DNA from: Streptomyces sp. ISL-10
GTDB taxonomy: Bacteria > Actinomycetota > Actinomycetes > Streptomycetales > Streptomycetaceae
Reading direction: 5' to 3'
Assembly (NCBI RefSeq): GCF_018614575.1
Contig: NZ_JAGGOJ010000005.1
Span: 62,001 to 126,000 of the forward strand
DNA length: 64,000 nucleotides
The notes below the pieces were generated by a model. That model saw only the letters and a list, made by a program, of their open reading frames with translations. It made no database searches and was not told where the DNA came from. Below, in pieces: positions 27,540 to 37,400 of the stretch. The number at the start of each line of letters is the position of its first letter. The stretch's first letter is position 1. The position numbers and the translations under genes were made by a program.

Positions 27540-29993
27540 ATGACGCAGCGGGCGGAGATCGACATGGACGGCGAGGAGCCCCGCGGACCCGTCATCGACG
27601 CGGGTGCCGAACTCGACCCCGTACACCCCCGGCAGCCGCCCCGCCCCCGGACGCCCGCGACCGGGCTGACCGCGGACCAGGTGGCCGAACGGGTGGCCCG
27701 CGGCGCGGTGAACGACGTACCGGTGCGCAGCTCGCGCTCGGCCGTCGACATCGTCCGGGCCAACGTCCTCACCCGCTTCAACGCGATCATCGGCGTCCTG
27801 TGGGTGATCATGCTCTTCGTCGCGCCGATCCAGGACAGCCTCTTCGGCTTCGTGATCCTCGCGAACACCGGGATCGGCATCGTCCAGGAGCTGCGCGCCA
27901 AGAAGACCCTCGACGCCCTCGCCGTCATCGGTGAGGCGAGACCGCGCGTACGGCGCGACGGGGTGGCCGCCGCGGTCTCCACGTCCGAGATCGTCCTCGA
28001 CGACCTCGTCGAACTCGGGCCCGGCGACAAGGTCGTCGTCGACGGCGAGATCGCGGAGGCCGACAACCTGGAGATCGACGAGTCGCTGCTGACCGGCGAG
28101 GCCGACCCGGTGCTCAAGCAGCCCGGCGACCAGGTGATGTCGGGGAGCTTCGTCGTCGCGGGCGGCGGCGCCTTCACAGCGACGAAGGTGGGACGGGAGG
28201 CGTACGCCGCGCAGCTCGCTGAAGAGGCCTCGCGGTTCACGCTCGTCCACTCCGAGCTGCGCTCCGGCATCTCCACGATCCTCAAGTACGTGACGTGGAT
28301 GATGGTTCCGACCTCGATCGGCCTGATCATCAGCCAGCTCGTCGCCAAGGACACCAACCTCAAGGACTCGGTCGCCCGCACCGTCGGCGGCATCGTGCCG
28401 ATGATCCCCGAAGGGCTCGTCCTGCTGACGTCCGTCGCGTTCGCGATCGGTGTGATCCGCCTCGGCCGCAAGCAGTGCCTCGTGCAGGAGCTTCCCGCGA
28501 TCGAGGGCCTGGCCCGCGTCGATGTCGTCTGCCTGGACAAGACGGGCACGCTCACCGAGGGCGGGATGGACGTCACGGAGCTGCGGCCGCTGGGCGGGAC
28601 GGACCAGGCGCACGTACGGCAGGTGCTCGGCGCGCTCGGCGAGTCCGACCCCCGGCCGAACGCCTCGATGCGGGCGATCATCGAGGCGTACCCGGACAGC
28701 GAGGAGTGGCGCTGCACGCAGTCGCTGCCGTTCTCGTCGGCGCGCAAGTACAGCGGGGCGAGCTTCAGCGAGGGCAACGGGCAGACGTCCACCTGGCTGC
28801 TGGGCGCGCCCGACGTCCTGCTGCCGGACGGCGACCCGGCCCTCGCCGAGATCGCCGTCCTCGACCGGCAGGGCCTGCGGGTGCTGCTGCTCGCCGAGGC
28901 GGCCGAGGACCTGGGCGCGTCGTCACCGGCCGAGGGCGCCAAGCCGGCGGCCCTCGTCGTCCTCGAACAGCGGCTGCGCCCGGACGCGGCCGATACCCTG
29001 CGCTACTTCGCGGACCAGAACGTCGCCGCGAAGGTCATCTCCGGGGACAACGCGGTCGCGGTCGGCGCGGTCGCGGGCAAACTGGGCATGCCGGGCGCCG
29101 ACCGTACGGTGGACGCCCGCCGGCTGCCCGCCGAGAAGTCCGCCATGGGCGTGGAGATCGACGAGAACGCGGTCTTCGGCCGGGTCAGCCCGCAGCAGAA
29201 GCGGGACATGGTGGGCGTGCTCCAGACCCGCGGCCACACGGTCGCGATGACGGGCGACGGCGTCAACGACGTCCTCGCCCTCAAGGACGCGGACATCGGC
29301 GTGAGCATGGGCTCGGGCTCGGAGGCCACCAAGGCCGTGGCCCAGATCGTCCTGCTGAACAACAGCTTCGCGACACTGCCGTCGGTGGTGGCGGAGGGCC
29401 GCCGGGTGATCGGCAACATCACGCGCGTGGCGACCCTGTTCCTGACGAAGACGGTCTACTCGGTACTGCTCGCGATCCTGGTGGTGTGCTCGCAGGTCGA
29501 GTACCCCTTCCTGCCCCGCCATCTGACCCTGCTGTCCACCCTCACCATCGGCGTCCCGGCCTTCTTCCTCGCCCTGGCGCCCAACAAGGAGCGCGCACAG
29601 CCCCACTTCGTCCGCAGGGTGATGCGGTACGCGATCCCGGCGGGCTTGATCGCGGCGACGGCGACGTTCTGCACGTATCTGCTGGCGCGCTCGCACTACG
29701 GCGGCCCGGCCGCGCTGGACGCGGAGACGAGCGCGGCGACGCTGACGCTGTTCCTCGTCGCGATGTGGGTTCTGGCGATCATCGCCCGGCCCTACACATG
29801 GTGGCGGATCGGCCTGGTGGCGGCGATGGGCGCGGGCTTCCTGCTGGTGCTGGTCGTCCCGTGGCTCCAGGACTTCTTCGCGCTGAAGCTGGTCGGCGTG
29901 ACGATGCCGTGGACGGCGGTGGCGATCGCGGCGGGCGGCGCGGCGCTGCTGGAGTTCGCGTGGCGTGTGGTGGGGCGGCGCTTCCCGGCGTGA
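27540..29993 (+). CDS. CtpE-like cation P-type ATPase
   Basis: This 817-aa P-type ATPase has A-domain LLTGEADPV (family TGE), PEGL in transmembrane segment M4 (IVPMIPEGLVLLTSVAF), phosphorylation motif CLDKTGTLTE with Asp333, and hinge MTGDGVNDVLALKDADIGV. The sequence closely resembles M. tuberculosis CtpE as I remember it, including LVQELPAIEGLARVDVVC. CtpE has been reported as a calcium importer. The N-terminal 40 residues are Pro/Arg-rich and atypical. No metal-binding HMA domain is present, so it is not a copper pump. It appears monocistronic. Confidence 0.93.
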   Translation: MTQRAEIDMDGEEPRGPVIDAGAELDPVHPRQPPRPRTPATGLTADQVAERVARGAVNDVPVRSSRSAVDIVRANVLTRFNAIIGVLWVIMLFVAPIQDSLFGFVILANTGIGIVQELRAKKTLDALAVIGEARPRVRRDGVAAAVSTSEIVLDDLVELGPGDKVVVDGEIAEADNLEIDESLLTGEADPVLKQPGDQVMSGSFVVAGGGAFTATKVGREAYAAQLAEEASRFTLVHSELRSGISTILKYVTWMMVPTSIGLIISQLVAKDTNLKDSVARTVGGIVPMIPEGLVLLTSVAFAIGVIRLGRKQCLVQELPAIEGLARVDVVCLDKTGTLTEGGMDVTELRPLGGTDQAHVRQVLGALGESDPRPNASMRAIIEAYPDSEEWRCTQSLPFSSARKYSGASFSEGNGQTSTWLLGAPDVLLPDGDPALAEIAVLDRQGLRVLLLAEAAEDLGASSPAEGAKPAALVVLEQRLRPDAADTLRYFADQNVAAKVISGDNAVAVGAVAGKLGMPGADRTVDARRLPAEKSAMGVEIDENAVFGRVSPQQKRDMVGVLQTRGHTVAMTGDGVNDVLALKDADIGVSMGSGSEATKAVAQIVLLNNSFATLPSVVAEGRRVIGNITRVATLFLTKTVYSVLLAILVVCSQVEYPFLPRHLTLLSTLTIGVPAFFLALAPNKERAQPHFVRRVMRYAIPAGLIAATATFCTYLLARSHYGGPAALDAETSAATLTLFLVAMWVLAIIARPYTWWRIGLVAAMGAGFLLVLVVPWLQDFFALKLVGVTMPWTAVAIAAGGAALLEFAWRVVGRRFPA

Positions 29994-29994
29994 C

Positions 29995-30040
29995 GAAGGC
30001 CCCGCGATCCGCCTCGGATCCGGCGAACCGGGGGGCCTTC
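29995..30040. terminator. Bidirectional terminator between convergent genes
   Basis: GAAGGCCCC (29995-30003) pairs with GGGGCCTTC (30032-30040). The loop contains GATCCG...CGGATC, which can extend pairing. It lies between the ATPase stop (29993) and the VOC-protein stop (30052). Confidence 0.7.
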
Positions 30041-30051
30041 CGCTTCGCCCG

Positions 30052-30456
30052 CTACGGCCGGGCGTAGGGCCGGGTCATGATCTCCATGTTGTGGCCGGAC
30101 GGGTCGTCGAAGTACGCGCCCCGGCCGCCGAAGAGCCGGTTGATCGCGCCGGGTTCGGTGTGGTCGGGATCGGCGTAGTACGTGACCCCTACCGCCTCCA
30201 GACGGCCGATCATGGCGTCGAACTGGTCGTCGGGCACCTGGAACGCGTAGTGCTGCGACTGGATCGGCTCGTCGGCCCACTCGTAGTAGTCGAGCGTCAC
30301 GCCGTTGCCGAGGTCGACGGGCAGGAACGGCCCGAAGGGCGCGCCGACTTCGAGGCCGAGGATCACGGCGATGAATTCGGCGGAAAGCCGCCGGTCCTCG
30401 GCGTACACGGCGGTGTGGTTGAGCTGGACGGTAGTAACGGACTGCTGGTGCGGCAT
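30052..30456 (-). CDS. VOC-family (glyoxalase/bleomycin-resistance-fold) protein
   Basis: This 134-aa protein has paired VOC modules: LNHTAVYAEDRRLSAEFIAV with a metal-type histidine, then SQHYAFQVPDDQFDAMIGRL and AYFDDPSGHNMEIMTRPY. The last has the canonical DPSGHxxE ending. It likely binds a divalent metal and acts on, or sequesters, a small molecule. ATG 30456 is chosen; ATG 30489 would add 11 residues. Confidence 0.9.
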   Translation of the reverse strand: MPHQQSVTTVQLNHTAVYAEDRRLSAEFIAVILGLEVGAPFGPFLPVDLGNGVTLDYYEWADEPIQSQHYAFQVPDDQFDAMIGRLEAVGVTYYADPDHTEPGAINRLFGGRGAYFDDPSGHNMEIMTRPYARP

Positions 30457-30781
30457 GGTGTGGTGACTCTCCAGGTCTGGGTTCCTCAAGGGACAGGTCA
30501 GAGACGGAGAGACAACGGCGGGGCTCTGGCCCGCCCCGTGCTCACGCCGAGGCCGGGCGCCTCACTCGTGCGTGGCCCATGGCCGACCCGGCAGTCACGT
30601 CCCCGACGCTAGCCGCCCGCCTCGTGCTCGGCAATCGACTTCCGGTCGCCTGGGCGCGCGTTGGGTCCGCGCGCCGTACCGGATTCGTCACGGTCGCCGC
30701 ACGACGGCGCCCTGGCCTCGGTGCCCGTGCTTGCATGTCCCGCCATCGCGATGAAGCACGACAGGAGGGGGAGAACGGGAC

Positions 30782-31824
30782 ATGAGGCGACTCAGAGGTA
30801 CAGGACGCGGTCTGCTGACGGCCGGAGCGGTCGTCTCGGTGCTCGCGGCGGCCGGCTGCGGCAACGATCAGCCGGCCGGCGACGACCCGCAGACGAAGCC
30901 GGCCGCGAAGGGCGCAAGCCCCTTGCTGACGGCCCTGTCCCAGGTCCGCGGCGACACCGCCGCCCGTGGTCTCGTGGAGTACGGGGACCTGGCCGCGCAG
31001 CGAGCCGCCGGGATGGCCCCGGACGACCCGAGGTCGGCCCTGTACGGCTACGGCTGGTCGGCGACGGCCATGCGCCAGGACGTCGTCGAGCAGAGCCTCG
31101 GACTCGACGGCGGCAAGGCGGACCGCGCCCTGCAGATCGGGCACGGTCCCACCGGAGGACGCTTCGACGGAGGCGTCGACACGGCCGCGGTCGTCGCGGG
31201 AGCCGGGAAACTCGGCGGCAAGAAGGACGGCACGACGGGACCGCTGGACCGCGGGGGCGGCCGGCCGCCGACGACAGGATCGACCCGACCGGACCGCTCG
31301 CCGCGCTCTCCCCCACCGGCGACTTCAACGTCCTCGGCGTGGGCGGCGACACCGTGGTCCACGCGCCGGACGCCGCCCTCGCCGACGCCATCACCGCCGA
31401 CGGCAAGGGCGGAACCCTCGCTGCGGAACCGGAGTTCCGGGCGAGCACGGAGTGTCTGGGCAAGCCGCTGGCCGCGCTCCTTCTCACCGACCCGACCGCG
31501 AGCGGCGAGAAGGCTACGTACGTCCTGGCCGCCGGTGTCGCGGGCCCCGACGCCGCCCACCTCACCCAGACCGCCTGCCGCACCGCCGGGTCGAAGACGG
31601 CAGCGGAGGACCTCGCCAAGGCCGTGCGGGACCGGCTCAGGACCGGCCGTACCGCGACCGCCGTCCCGTGGAGCGACCTGCTCACACAGACGAAGGTCGA
31701 CGTGGTCACCGGCTCGGGATCGACGCACGCCGTGCGTCTGACCGCCACCTCCCAAAAGAGCCCCCGCCTGGTCCTCGACATGACCCGCAACCGCGACCTG
31801 TCCTCGCTCTTCGCCAGCCCCTGA
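30782..31824 (+). pseudogene. Lipoprotein gene with an internal frameshift
   Basis: ATG 30782, behind GGAGGGGGAG, encodes a lipoprotein signal (LTAGAVVSVLAAAGCGND, lipobox AAGC) and a coherent frame to about residue 158. Near 31250-31275, at a run of five G bases, coding potential shifts to another frame. That frame continues as IDPTGPLAALSPTGDFNVLG and CLGKPLAALLLTDP and ends SSLFASP at 31824. Joined, the product would be about 347 aa. It is either a real inactivating indel, slippage at the G run, or a sequencing error. I recognise no function. Confidence 0.8.
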
Positions 31825-31837
31825 ACGGTGACAGCCG

Positions 31838-31950
31838 GAACTGACCAAGGCCGGCGGCTTCCGGCTCGACGACCCGCAGGGCGAGGCGGGAATCGAGTTC
31901 ATGGTGGTCACGGACACGTCGGGCGACGAGCCGGTCGCGTACCACCTCCG
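31838..31950 (+). pseudogene. Fragment resembling a maltokinase N-terminal cap-like domain
   Basis: An open frame without a start reads ELTKAGGFRLDDPQGEAGIE, then FMVVTDTSGDEPVAYHL. I recognise this as the early part of Streptomyces proteins annotated with a maltokinase N-terminal cap-like domain. It begins just after the lipoprotein stop and loses similarity near 31950. No kinase domain follows. Confidence 0.5.
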
Positions 31951-32024
31951 CGACGCTTCGCGCCGAGGCGGGGCACGCCCGTGCCATCGATCCCGGCGGC
32001 GCGGGCGTGGGGCCCATCGCCGGC

Positions 32025-32522
32025 TCAGCGCCCTCGGGTCGCCTCGGCCGCCACTTCCGCCCAGACGGTTTTCCCGACGGCAGGACGGGGCTCCACACCC
32101 CAGCGGTCCGCCAGGACGTCCACGAGAACCAGGCCGCGGCCCGACACGTCGTCGGCAGCGGGAGCGTGCACGACGGTCGGCGGACGCACAAAGGACGCGT
32201 CCGAGACCTCGACACGCACCCGCCGTGCGTCCAGGGTCAACCGGAGCTTGAAGTCCCGGCCGGGCACACGCCCGTGACGTACGGCGTTGCCGGCCAGTTC
32301 GGCCACCAGCAGGGCGACGGTGCACGAGAGGTCCGAGTCGCAGGGATGACCCCATTCGGCCAAGTGCCGCACGGCGACCCGACGGGCGAGCCGCGCACCC
32401 CGGGGTGTCGGGGCGAACAGCGCCGCGAACTCGGCGCTCTCGCCGAGCCCTTCCTCTGCCGCCGCCTTCTGGTCGGGACTCTCGCCCGATGTGGTCGTGG
32501 TCTTCAGCACCGCGTCGCCCAT
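32025..32522 (-). CDS. RsbW/AbaA-OrfD-type HATPase (anti-sigma-like)
   Basis: This 165-aa protein is a single GHKL ATPase domain: N-box LLVAELAGNAVRHGRVPGRD, G1 box DDVSGRGLVLVDVLADRWG, and a GKTVWAEV end. Streptomyces carries many such RsbW-like ATPases. Those beside XRE and DUF397 genes resemble the abaA/whiJ-type clusters. ATG 32522 is preferred; ATG 32552 lies inside a palindrome. It diverges from the XRE gene. It may bind a sigma factor or partner protein through ATP-dependent contact. Confidence 0.87.
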   Translation of the reverse strand: MGDAVLKTTTTSGESPDQKAAAEEGLGESAEFAALFAPTPRGARLARRVAVRHLAEWGHPCDSDLSCTVALLVAELAGNAVRHGRVPGRDFKLRLTLDARRVRVEVSDASFVRPPTVVHAPAADDVSGRGLVLVDVLADRWGVEPRPAVGKTVWAEVAAEATRGR

Positions 32523-32546
32523 CCCGTTCGGTCTCTTGTCTCGGGG

Positions 32547-32571
32547 CACCATCCGTCGTGTACGGATGGTG
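32547..32571. promoter_or_regulatory. 25-bp palindrome between HATPase and XRE genes
   Basis: CACCATCCGT (32547-32556) and ACGGATGGTG (32562-32571) are perfect inverted arms around CGTGT. The element sits 25 bp upstream of the HATPase start and about 90 bp upstream of the XRE start, where an XRE/WhiJ-like regulator could control both. A candidate XRE promoter, TTCAAG-N16-TACGCT (32582-32609), follows. Confidence 0.75.
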
Positions 32572-32661
32572 ACGTTCCGTGTTCAAGAGTCGTCGGGCGG
32601 ACCTACGCTCGGAAGGGCATGCAGCCTTACACCACAGGCCGTAATGAACGGAAGTAAGCCC

Positions 32662-33606
32662 ATGGCCAAAGCAATTGAGCCCGAGGCCTCGATGGCCGCC
32701 CTCTTCGGCTCACAGGTCCGCAGACTGCGCACGGCCGCCGGCCTGACGCAGGCCCAACTCGGTGCGAAGACCCACGTGGTCAGCACCCGGATCACGCAGG
32801 TCGAGCGGTCGTCCGGCGCCAAGCCGACGCTGGAGCTCGCGCGGGCGCTCGATGCCGCTCTCGGTGCGGACGGGTTACTGGTGGACCTGTGGCCGCACGT
32901 CTACCGGGAGTCCTTCCCGGACTGGTCGCGGACGTTCATGGCGTACTCGGCGCAGGCCGCCGCTATTCGTCAGTACACGGCGCACGTCGTGCCCGGCCTG
33001 TTGCAGACCGAGGAGTACGCGCGCGCCGTCCTGAGCGTCGGCCTCTCCCTCAAGAGCGAGGAGCAGTTGGAGGAGAGGCTGTCCGCCCGCCTCGAGCGGC
33101 AGAAGCGGCTCCTGTCTCCAAAACGGCCGGACCTCCTGGTGATCCTCGACGAGTCGGTGCTGCGGCGGCCCGTCGGCGGCGACGACGTCATGCGACGCCA
33201 GCTCGCCCATCTGGCGAGGGCGGCCACCAAGCCGAACGTCACCGTGCAGGTCCTTCCGTTCGCAGCGGGCGCGCACGACATGCTCGGTGGCTCCCTCACG
33301 GTGCTGACCCTGCCGAACGGCACCGAAGTGGCCTACACGGAAGGCGCGCACCACGGTCAGCTCTTCGAGGATCCGGCCGAGGTCGAGCATCTCGCGTTGG
33401 CCTACGATCGGCTGGGGGCCGCGGCGCTGCCCCCGTTCATGTCGCTCGACATGATCCGATCCGCGATGGAGGACGACTACCGTGGCGCGAATCTCCCTTC
33501 CCGGTCCGCACGACGCCGCCTGGCGAAAGAGCAGCTACAGCAATCAGGAGGGCGGCGACTGCGTCGAGGTGGCGGACGGAATCCCCGGCGTGGTTCCGGT
33601 ACGTGA
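32662..33606 (+). CDS. XRE-DUF5753 regulator (WhiJ/Scr1-like)
   Basis: This 314-aa protein has an N-terminal helix-turn-helix (FGSQVRRLRTAAGLTQAQLG, AKTHVVSTRITQVERSSG) and a DUF5753 domain with YTAHVVPGLLQTEEYARAVL and TVQVLPFAAGAHDMLGG. Relatives include WhiJ and the Scr1 antitoxin-like proteins, usually paired with a DUF397 protein. ATG 32662 has GGAAG seven bases upstream. The family normally stops near the DUF397 start. Here the frame continues about 42 residues (from YRGANLP, Arg/Gly-rich) over the DUF397 gene, a 125-bp overlap, which suggests a lost or shifted stop codon. Confidence 0.9.
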   Translation: MAKAIEPEASMAALFGSQVRRLRTAAGLTQAQLGAKTHVVSTRITQVERSSGAKPTLELARALDAALGADGLLVDLWPHVYRESFPDWSRTFMAYSAQAAAIRQYTAHVVPGLLQTEEYARAVLSVGLSLKSEEQLEERLSARLERQKRLLSPKRPDLLVILDESVLRRPVGGDDVMRRQLAHLARAATKPNVTVQVLPFAAGAHDMLGGSLTVLTLPNGTEVAYTEGAHHGQLFEDPAEVEHLALAYDRLGAAALPPFMSLDMIRSAMEDDYRGANLPSRSARRRLAKEQLQQSGGRRLRRGGGRNPRRGSGT

Positions 33607-33697
33607 CAGCAAGGCCCCGCACGGCCCGGCGATCACCTTCGCGACCGCGTCCTGGGCGGCGTTCATAGGTGAGTTGAAGGCCGCCGACCGGGCCTGA
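33482..33697 (+). CDS. DUF397 small protein (BldB/WhiJ-partner type)
   Basis: This 71-aa protein shows the DUF397 signature AAWRKSSYSNQEGGDCVEVA, then VRDSKAPHGPAITFATASWA and AFIGELKA. DUF397 proteins are regulatory or toxin-like partners of DUF5753 XRE proteins in Streptomyces development and morphology. The GTG at 33482 lies inside the XRE reading frame, an unusually deep overlap. Confidence 0.9.
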   Translation: MARISLPGPHDAAWRKSSYSNQEGGDCVEVADGIPGVVPVRDSKAPHGPAITFATASWAAFIGELKAADRA

Positions 33698-34134
33698 GCG
33701 GAGCGGGACCCGGTCGGCACACCGGTCTTCCCATGCCGCCGGGACCTCGCCCGCGAGGGGCCGGTGAGCCACGAACTCCCCTGAAGAACCTGGGGGAAAA
33801 GAACTCACGACCTCAGGCCCCGGCACCGGCGAAGGCCGCGGCGGCGGCGCTCCCGGCCCCATACGCGCCGTGCCGCCGGCCCCGCCCCGGGGCCGTAGCT
33901 CCGCAGGCCGCGGACCCCGACGCCATCGCCGTCCCCGCCTCGCCGCGTCGGCGCGACCCGGTGACCGTCGAGAGGCACGGCCACTCCGTGGAGGGCGGCT
34001 GCATGGAGCCGCGCGGCGGGCACTGAGCCCGGATGCCTATTTCGAGTCGGAATTCCCCACACGCACGACGACTTGGCGACATCTGAAGCTTTTACATCGA
34101 TTCGTCCGGCACCCACGGTCAGTTCTCGGGGCGC
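33698..34134. other. 437-bp gap without a convincing gene
   Basis: This stretch begins GC-rich and becomes distinctly AT-richer near 34030-34110 (GAATTCCCC, GAAGCTTTTACATCGATTC). Low-complexity open frames exist on the minus strand (33813-34082), but their Arg/Ala/Gly composition and codon pattern look non-coding. It separates the DUF397 gene from a broken SMI1/KNR4 gene and may be the debris of lost genes. Confidence 0.5.
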
Positions 34135-34415
34135 TCACTGATCGCCCGTGAATCCGCCACCGGCAGGGCGCTGAGAAACAACCCTGCCGTACGGGACGTA
34201 GCCGCCGGACCAGACGGGGGCGTCGTACAGGGGGCGCCGCCGTGGATTCCGAGCCACTGCACGAGATGCCGATGGAGCGGGTACGGGTTGGCGTCCTGGA
34301 GGGACCGGACGGCCTGTTCGGAGGCCGGCGGGTGCAGCTCGGAGAGAGCACGAGTGCACTGGTGCTCCCGAAGCCAGGTCTCGATGCGTTCCCAGGCGCG
34401 TAGGAGGTCGTCCAT
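34135..34415 (-). pseudogene. Frameshifted SMI1/KNR4-family gene
   Basis: ATG 34415, with AGGAG upstream, opens MDDLLRAWERIETWLREHQC, then SEQAVRSLQDANPYPLHRHL and VQWLGIHGG, the N-terminal half of SMI1/KNR4 proteins (often immunity proteins in toxin systems). At a C-run near 34230-34240 the plausible frame shifts to one reading PLYDAPVWSGGYVPYGRVVS, which stops early at 34135. The C-terminal half of the family is missing. Confidence 0.7.
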
Positions 34416-34482
34416 CAGCGCATCTCCTGGCGCATAGCCGCCATGAGACGTGGGACACCGCTTGTCGCCTGCCCGTGGGCCG

Positions 34483-37400
34483 CTACGCGTCGAACCAGCG
34501 CGCCCTCTCCAGCTCCGCCGTCCGGGACGCGTCCTCCAGCAGCGCCGCCACCTCGAAGCGGCGGGGCCACTGGCCGGCCGCCCAGGCGAGTGCCGCCGCC
34601 ACACCCTCCAGCGTCGCGGCGTGCAGCACGCCGTCCGGGGTGCGGCGCCAGTCCAGTTCGACGCCTCCCGCCATCAGCTCCTCGTGCTCGACGTACGTCG
34701 CGGGCGTGGAGGGGCCCAGCAGGGTCCGTACGGATTCGGGGACCTCGTGCTCCTCGCCCTCGGTCGTGACCTCCGCCGTGACCGCCTCGCTCAGGCGGCG
34801 TACCTGGAACAGCTCGGCCAGGTCCGCCGCGCGCGAGGGCGCCACCGGCAGCAGGGGGAGGCCGGAGGTGAGCGGCAGCAGGTCCGGGGTGTCCGCGACC
34901 ACCGCGTCCGCCGCGTCCACGACCACCACCTCGCCGTCCACCACGGCCCGCAGCTCGTCGGGGAGCGTGACGTCCTCGGGGTCGAGGTCGGCCAGGGCCG
35001 TGTACAGGGCGTGCAACCGGTCCGCGCGCACCCGGCGGTCGGGATCGGCGAGGCGGGCCAGGAGCTCGGCCGCGCCGCCCGGCTCGTCGAGCAGCGCCGC
35101 GACGGACGTCCGCACGCCGAGGGCATGCAGCACCTGGGTGTCCTCGAACCCCGTCGTGTCGGCCGACTCGTACAGCCCGTCCAGCAGCGGGTCCGCACCC
35201 GCCGCGCGCAGGCCGGCCGGGCGGCGGCCGTCGAGCACGGGGTGGTCGCGCAGCCACCACGCCGTGTACGGCCGCACCGTCTCCGTGGTCCCGTCCGGCA
35301 GCAGGACGCGTACGGGCTGGGTCAACGCGTCCCGCAGCGGCGGCTGCGCAAGCAGGGCCAGGGCCTGCGGCCAGCAGTCGTCGTCCACGAGGTCCAGGTC
35401 GCGCACCGCGACGATCTCCGTGGCCACCGGCGGCACCGGGGTCTCGGGGAGCCGGTCGAGCACGTCCTCGCACCACACGTCGACCGCGTCCAGCAGTCCG
35501 GCGTCGTCGGGCTCGGCGAAGTCACCCTCGCGGGGCTCCAGTTCGTCCGGGTCGAGGACCACGTCGGTGGCGCGGACCAGGGCGAAGTTGGCGAGGACCC
35601 CACAGGCCGCGAGCGGCTGCTCGCCCCAGCGCTCGGCCAGCTCCGCGTCGCACAGGGCGAGTTCGCCCCCACGCATGACCGAGGCGAACGGGCTGCCGGG
35701 CAGGACGAGTTCGCCCGCGGGCGCCAGCTCGCCGTCCTCGTCCGTCAGCGCCAGCGCACCCAGCCACGGCTCGTCACCGGGCTCCAACTCCGCGTCCCGC
35801 ACGAGCGCGAGGACCGTCTCCGCCAATTCCTCGGCGTCGAGGCTCTCGGCCTCCTCGTCCCAGACCTCACCCTCGTCCAGCGACGCCGCGACGGCCGCCC
35901 GCACCTGCGGTGTCGTCAGCACGGCGCGCGGTGTGGCGGGCAGCGCGCCCAGTTTCTCCAGCAGCGGGTGCGCGGCGTCGGGGTGGACGACCTTCAGCCC
36001 GAGCCGGGCCAGGTGGGGCGGGGTGTCCGTGAGAGGGAGCAGCGTCTGGCGGGGGCCGATGGTCGTCCGGTTGTCCGCGAGAGGCACGGGCAGGCCCGAG
36101 AGCCGGTCCGGGTCGAGGCCCGCGAGGCTGTCGTAGAGCCGCCGCCACCAGCCCGGTTCGCGTTCCAGACCGGCCAGCCGGTCGATCGCCTCGGTCAGCG
36201 GCACCCGCGCGACGCCGAGCGTACGCAGCTCGACCCGGCGCTCCAGCCCGGCCGGCAGCAGGCTCGGCAGCACCTCGGCCAGGACCGTCACCGTCTCCGC
36301 GCCCGCGCCCTCCAGGACCTCCGCCTCCACCGGCCGCAGGCCGCGGGGCGCCTCGCGGCCGGGCAGGCCGGAGTCGTCGTCCGCCCCCTCCGGCGGCACG
36401 GCGGCCTCAAGGAACGCCGTACGCGGCAGCCGCGCAAGGATCGCCGCCCGCAGCGCACCGTCCAGCACGCCCTTGCCGAGCGGGCCGGGCACCAGGTCGA
36501 TCGTGCCGGTGCTCACCGGCTGCCAGTCGCCGAGCAGTTCGGCGTACGCGTCGGCGGCACGCTCCACGAGGAAGTCGGTCAGCGGACCGGGCGCCGGGTG
36601 CCGGCGCGTGGTGTCCAGCGGCAGAGAGGCGATCAGCAGCGCGGGCACACCGAGGGGTTCGTCGGTAGGGGTCGGGGCGTGGACGACGGGCGCGGTGCCG
36701 GGGCCGGTGGGCGCACCCTCCGCGTCGACGGGCACGGCCCAGGTCACGGCCCAGTGCGGGCGCAGCCGCTCCTCCACGGGCCGGTCCGCGAGCAGCGCGG
36801 GCTCGATCGCGCCCGCGTGGCTGACCACGCGCCAGCGCCGCCCGCCGCGCTCGCTGTCGTCGACACGTACGTACGCACCGTCCTCGGCGCGCCGCAACTC
36901 CCGTACGCCGTCGGGCGTTTCGACCACGATCTCGGCGAGGCCCGGGAGGGTGAGCAGCAGCGCGTCGTCGATCCCGGCGAGCAGCCGCTCGACCAGGTCG
37001 ACCGCGGCACCGTCGCGCAGCGGCAGCATCACGACCGTGTCGTACCCTTCGGGCGCGCGGCCCTCAGCGGGTAGCGGCAGCCGCAGCAGCGGTACGTGGC
37101 CGTCCCGGCGGCGCAACTCGTCGCCGAGCCCCGGGCTGGCCTGAGCCGCCTGCCAGGCGAGCTCCCGCGCCTCGGGCAGCGACCAGCGCACGCCCCCGTG
37201 CCGTCCGAGGACGGCGGGCTCGTCGCTGACCGCGAGGACGGCGGCGAAGCCGACGCCGAAGCGGCCGACGGACGTCCCGTGGCCCTCGCGCTTGGCGGAG
37301 GCGCGCAGGGTGCTCAGGGACTCGACACCGGTCGCGTCGAGCGGCGCGCCGGTGTTCGCGGCGGCCAGCACGGTGGGCTCGCCGCCCGTGCCCGGCCGCA

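Noticed and set aside
30579..30785. A 68-codon ORF upstream of the frameshifted lipoprotein
   Set aside because: It overlaps the lipoprotein ribosome-binding site and start, is Arg/Ala-rich, and has no motif.
33813..34082. An 89-codon minus-strand ORF beside the DUF397 gene
   Set aside because: It has weak third-position GC bias at its start, Arg/Gly/Ala low complexity, no ribosome-binding site and no similarity I recognise.
34450..37074. An 874-codon plus-strand frame opposite the sacsin-like gene
   Set aside because: It has Arg/Gln/Val/Gly-rich composition without domains. The minus strand encodes a coherent GHKL ATPase.
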